This document shows, in pieces, positions 61,067 to 64,000 of a stretch of DNA of 64,000 nt (positions are counted from its first letter, which is position 1; each line of letters begins with the position of its first letter). The DNA comes from Deltaproteobacteria bacterium (GTDB taxonomy: Bacteria; Desulfobacterota; Desulfobacteria; Desulfobacterales; ETH-SRB1). A program made the translations under genes and the position numbers. The stretch spans positions 1-64,000 of the forward strand of contig JAJSZT010000004.1 in assembly GCA_030272815.1 (NCBI GenBank), given 5' to 3'. Below the pieces are notes generated by a model that was given only the letters and a program-made list of their open reading frames with translations, searched no databases and had not been told where the DNA came from.

Positions 61067-63901
61067 TTATATTATCCCGTTTGCCAATTGCTTGAACAAT
61101 TTGTCAATACCAGGAAGTTGGCTTATGCGGTCGGCATAAAGCAGAACATCCTCTCGTCTGCCGCTTTCAGCCAATTTGATCAACAGTTTCTTCAACCGAT
61201 CTTCATGGTCATAGTTCGGCTCATATGCCTCAAGAACTTTTCCAAGCACGGAGCTAACTTTTGCAGGATATTGCTCAATTAACCGATCAAGTTCTTCTAT
61301 AAAATTATCGGCGTTGTATCCAACTTTTACATGCGGTGCTACAGCCATCAGAAGACGGATTTCTCTGTCTCCAAAAGTGGTCACATAGCGTATCAATCGG
61401 CTCAGCGCCGACAAGAGTGATTTCGGAGGCTTGGGCAAAGTTTGTGCCCAGACCACACATTTTTCCCAAAAACAGAGAATACGTTCGATTTGGTCTGCCG
61501 TCAATTCCTGTCCTCTGATGCTTGAGAAGAAGCTGATAGCATCCTCAAGATCCTCAAACCGGCCTGACTCGAACAGATAAGAGAATCGTGGAGAATCCAG
61601 CAATTCATCACCCCAAAGATACGCAAGGGCAATCCGTTCAATAATTCTTTCGCGAGCCTGCCGCCCCTTTAGTGATAGGCGCAATGCCCTGTCCAAAACC
61701 CCATGCTCAAGTAGCAACTCATAGATCAAACGATTTGCTGAGGCATATGTCAGCCCTTGGATGGCGCATATGAAATTGGCAGGAAAGTCTTGGGAAAAAA
61801 TCTTGCCAATGTTGCTCCGCAACCAGTTACGACTAATGTAATCAATGTTCGTAAGGTAGGCCGCTGCCAAAGTGGAGAACTCGTAATTGGCGTTCTCGCA
61901 TTTTACCAGTTCAGTATCAAAGGTTGGCTTAATGCTGTCCCAAGCTTCAACGTGGTCTCCACGCCTTTTGTCGCTGACACGGCACACCCTAAGCGTATGA
62001 CTGAACAGTGCTTCAATCGCCTTGCCCTTAGATGAATTAATCGCCTGGAACATGGCATCGTCTTTCACATCATCAACTGCTTCCAAGTTCTCAAGCAGTA
62101 TTTTGATTAACGAAAATCCACGAGTGAGGAGCTCTGGTGAATAGGCCTTATCATCATCCTTCGTGCCAGCATGGAGAAATTCAGCAATTATCGGCGGGAT
62201 CCAGTCGCGGGTAGGAGTCGAATCCTGTTCCTGAATGACTTCTTCTGTCCAGAATTCGGGATTATTTAGTAACCGCTCAAAGAAGTCGATCAATCCTTCC
62301 CAGGCAACATTCCAGTCAAGATGCGGTTGCTTTTCCTTGGACATATCCCAGAGGCGCTTGAAACCATTGATTGCCCCATACTGATATGGCCGTCTGGCAT
62401 CTAAAAACGCCGACAGAAGGCGAACGAATCTCTGAGGATTAATCCCCACGGTTTCCTCAAGTGATTTGACGAGAGCCATAGTAGATGGGCCTCGCCAAGT
62501 ATTGAGTTGCTGAAAGTCATTTAACCTTTCGATTAGGCTTCCATCTTCTGCAAACGCAAGTAGTTCTTGCACAGAATATGGTGAAGGGCCAGGACCGGAC
62601 CATGTTTCCATATAGGAGTGAAAATCAGGATGCTCTGACAACTGGCCAAGGGTCTGGTCAGTATTGAGTCTTTTGAACCAGATATCAACTGGTTCATATC
62701 CTTTGCCTGCGATTGCTGACAACCAGTTTCGCTGTGTGTGCCTCAGGAACCAATCCGGCTCTTCATGATTTTGTGGTGGTGACAACTGGCGAATCGTCTC
62801 AAGAGTCGCGGCTTTGTCCGGCTCACTGAACTCGGCAAACCGCTCTTTGAGAAGATGGTAAAGTTCGTGGATATTTCTCGAATCAAAGAGTTGGGGGCCA
62901 AGTATATTGCTATAAAGACTATTCAGCGCTGGCCATCGCTGATTAAGGACATAAATGCCAACCCGACGAACCATCTCATTTTCATCTTTAAGGATTTCTG
63001 CAACAAATGCAGTCGCACCTTCGGGCTCGTGGTCAATCCAGGATAATAGGACATCCCGAAGCCCTTCGACAATACAGTTGACAATTCCATCCCACGAATG
63101 GTTCTGCAGATGTTCTTCAACAGCGGGACGACTCAAATATGTCGGAAGATCACCAAATTCTTCACCAAAAACTTCGCGAATCCTACCGCGAAAAATCTGA
63201 GCTGCTTCCCTCCCGGCTTTAATGCCGAACATATTTGCATGGTGGTTGATCAGTTCCTTGAGCCAGTAATCCTTAACAACAGACACAGGTTTTTTGTGAC
63301 CTTTACCAAGTTCTTTTTTGTCGACCCAAAGAATTGCCGTACAATGTCGCAGTATTGTACAGGCTTTTTGCCAGTCGTCAGGCGAGTCACTCGCCAGCAA
63401 GCTCCGGATTACTCCCCGATCAAGCGCATGTCCTACCATGCCTCGGTCGTATTTGCTGTTCAGCCAGACCGGTATGAAATCTATATCTTCTATGGTAACT
63501 GCAGCGGCAGGTACAAGACCGAGAATTTCGGCAAATTTTCGATAGGTGTGATAGTTGTCACGACGGCTACCATCGGGGTCACGATAGCTACTCACAGAAT
63601 GAATGACCCTCATAACCTTCTGTGCTAACTGAATGTCACTATTTTTCTTAGCCTGCTTTGCAACTGCCTCCAAGTAGTCCAGCGCACTCCAATACGGGAT
63701 TCGTACAAATCCAGAATCTTCGGCTGGAACCGGGCCGGAATTATGCTCTGGAGAGAAAAGGTTGGCCTCTATTAGATGATCAAAGAAGTCAACGAAATCA
63801 TGACGCTTGAGTAGAATTTCAAAGCCCCACTTCGCTTCTTCTTGATTCTTAGACATGCGAATAATAGCCGACTTTTGTTTTGACGTTATTACCGAATTCA
63901 T
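61067..63901 (-). CDS. Large helical protein of unknown function (944 aa)
   Basis: A 944-residue, mostly alpha-helical protein I cannot assign. The ATG at 63901 is preferred over the TTG at 63907 because it overlaps the upstream stop by 4 bases (ATGA). HEAT-like stretches occur (LKDENEMVRRVGIYVLNQRW, AVAPHVKVGYNADNFIEEL). Trp-rich segments such as DWFLRHTQRNWLSAIAG and FHSYMETWSGPGPSPYSV recur. No P-loop, nuclease or protease motif was seen. Its place in a defence island, second in an operon with a gene at the edge, suggests a defence or conflict role. Confidence 0.85.
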   Translation of the reverse strand: MNSVITSKQKSAIIRMSKNQEEAKWGFEILLKRHDFVDFFDHLIEANLFSPEHNSGPVPAEDSGFVRIPYWSALDYLEAVAKQAKKNSDIQLAQKVMRVIHSVSSYRDPDGSRRDNYHTYRKFAEILGLVPAAAVTIEDIDFIPVWLNSKYDRGMVGHALDRGVIRSLLASDSPDDWQKACTILRHCTAILWVDKKELGKGHKKPVSVVKDYWLKELINHHANMFGIKAGREAAQIFRGRIREVFGEEFGDLPTYLSRPAVEEHLQNHSWDGIVNCIVEGLRDVLLSWIDHEPEGATAFVAEILKDENEMVRRVGIYVLNQRWPALNSLYSNILGPQLFDSRNIHELYHLLKERFAEFSEPDKAATLETIRQLSPPQNHEEPDWFLRHTQRNWLSAIAGKGYEPVDIWFKRLNTDQTLGQLSEHPDFHSYMETWSGPGPSPYSVQELLAFAEDGSLIERLNDFQQLNTWRGPSTMALVKSLEETVGINPQRFVRLLSAFLDARRPYQYGAINGFKRLWDMSKEKQPHLDWNVAWEGLIDFFERLLNNPEFWTEEVIQEQDSTPTRDWIPPIIAEFLHAGTKDDDKAYSPELLTRGFSLIKILLENLEAVDDVKDDAMFQAINSSKGKAIEALFSHTLRVCRVSDKRRGDHVEAWDSIKPTFDTELVKCENANYEFSTLAAAYLTNIDYISRNWLRSNIGKIFSQDFPANFICAIQGLTYASANRLIYELLLEHGVLDRALRLSLKGRQARERIIERIALAYLWGDELLDSPRFSYLFESGRFEDLEDAISFFSSIRGQELTADQIERILCFWEKCVVWAQTLPKPPKSLLSALSRLIRYVTTFGDREIRLLMAVAPHVKVGYNADNFIEELDRLIEQYPAKVSSVLGKVLEAYEPNYDHEDRLKKLLIKLAESGRREDVLLYADRISQLPGIDKLFKQLANGII

Positions 63902-64000
63902 GACCAAAGCTCCTCCATTTCGAGGCGCTTTGTCAGCCCCAACGGTGGACCAGGAGTAAGCTTTCGGGTAAAGTATTCAATAACCTCGACCAGTTGATCC
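63898..64000 (-). CDS. 3' end of an upstream gene, cut by the window edge
   Basis: The last 33 codons (DQLVEVIEYFTRKLTPGP…ALW-like end MEELWS) of a gene that starts beyond the window. Its TGA overlaps the next ATG by 4 bases, so the two genes are translationally coupled. Too short to identify. Confidence 0.6.
   Translation of the reverse strand, partial: DQLVEVIEYFTRKLTPGPPLGLTKRLEMEELWS

Noticed and set aside
63098-63628. A 176-codon plus-strand frame
   Set aside because: Antisense to the 944-residue gene and without ribosome site or family features.

Overview
The window looks like a chromosomal segment of a Gram-negative, sulfate-reducing deltaproteobacterium (Desulfobacterota, Desulfobacterales-like). 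Pointers are a Tmc-type transmembrane redox complex (tmcBCD), a DUF39/homocysteine-biosynthesis protein, a LUD-domain lactate-utilization protein, KDO/LPS export genes (kdsA, kdsC, lptABC), a plant-type DapB, and many intergenic palindromic repeats of the kind common in that group. The assignment rests on gene content, not on a phylogenetic marker search.

Layout. (1) 1-12.4 kb, accessory: a TcmP plus three-Cys (DUF5131) pair; an XRE repressor/ImmA-like protease pair facing a 55-residue YjzC-like gene across a promoter region with three similar 15-bp operator-like sites; a lone GIY-YIG protein; a complete type I restriction system (hsdR-hsdM-hsdS) whose hsdS carries a 112-bp perfect direct repeat; a 29-codon remnant of a helicase N-terminus; and an AlbA/Schlafen-type ATP-binding regulator. 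A pile of palindromic elements separates this from tRNA-Leu(GAG). (2) 12.4-31.4 kb, conserved core: tRNA-Leu, secG, tpiA, gapA, a mannose-type EIIA, rapZ, ptsN, hpf, rpoN, lptB, lptA, lptC, kdsC, kdsA (all minus), then M23 peptidase, hcyBio, thpR, recA, alaS (plus). (3) 31-46 kb: cspA, an oligopeptide-type binding protein, plant-type dapB, a MurU-AmgK-like fusion, plsB, RNase HI, a NamZ-like muramidase, rlmD, a hydrolase and a SagB-type oxidoreductase. (4) 46.4-53.5 kb: tmcB, tmcC, tmcD, a receiver-like protein lacking its phospho-Asp, a sigma-54 activator, cinA. (5) 53.6-64 kb, a decaying defence island: higBA, a DUF234 ATPase fragment, a DUF433/DUF5615 toxin-antitoxin pair, a Gabija-like gajA with a broken gajB, a second helicase remnant, an AlbA gene with an in-frame amber codon, and a 944-residue helical protein of unknown function overlapped by a gene that runs off the right edge.

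How the genes fit together. The rpoN block pairs LPS building and export with sigma-54 and PTS-type regulation. A NamZ-like enzyme and the MurU-AmgK fusion would form a MurNAc salvage route. The tmc genes follow a sigma-54 activator, so RpoN may control them. Two short transposon-like element families with terminal inverted repeats, and several palindromic repeat families, fill most core intergenic gaps; some of them supply the last codons or stop codons of neighbouring genes. No CRISPR array, integrase, intact transposase or rRNA was seen.
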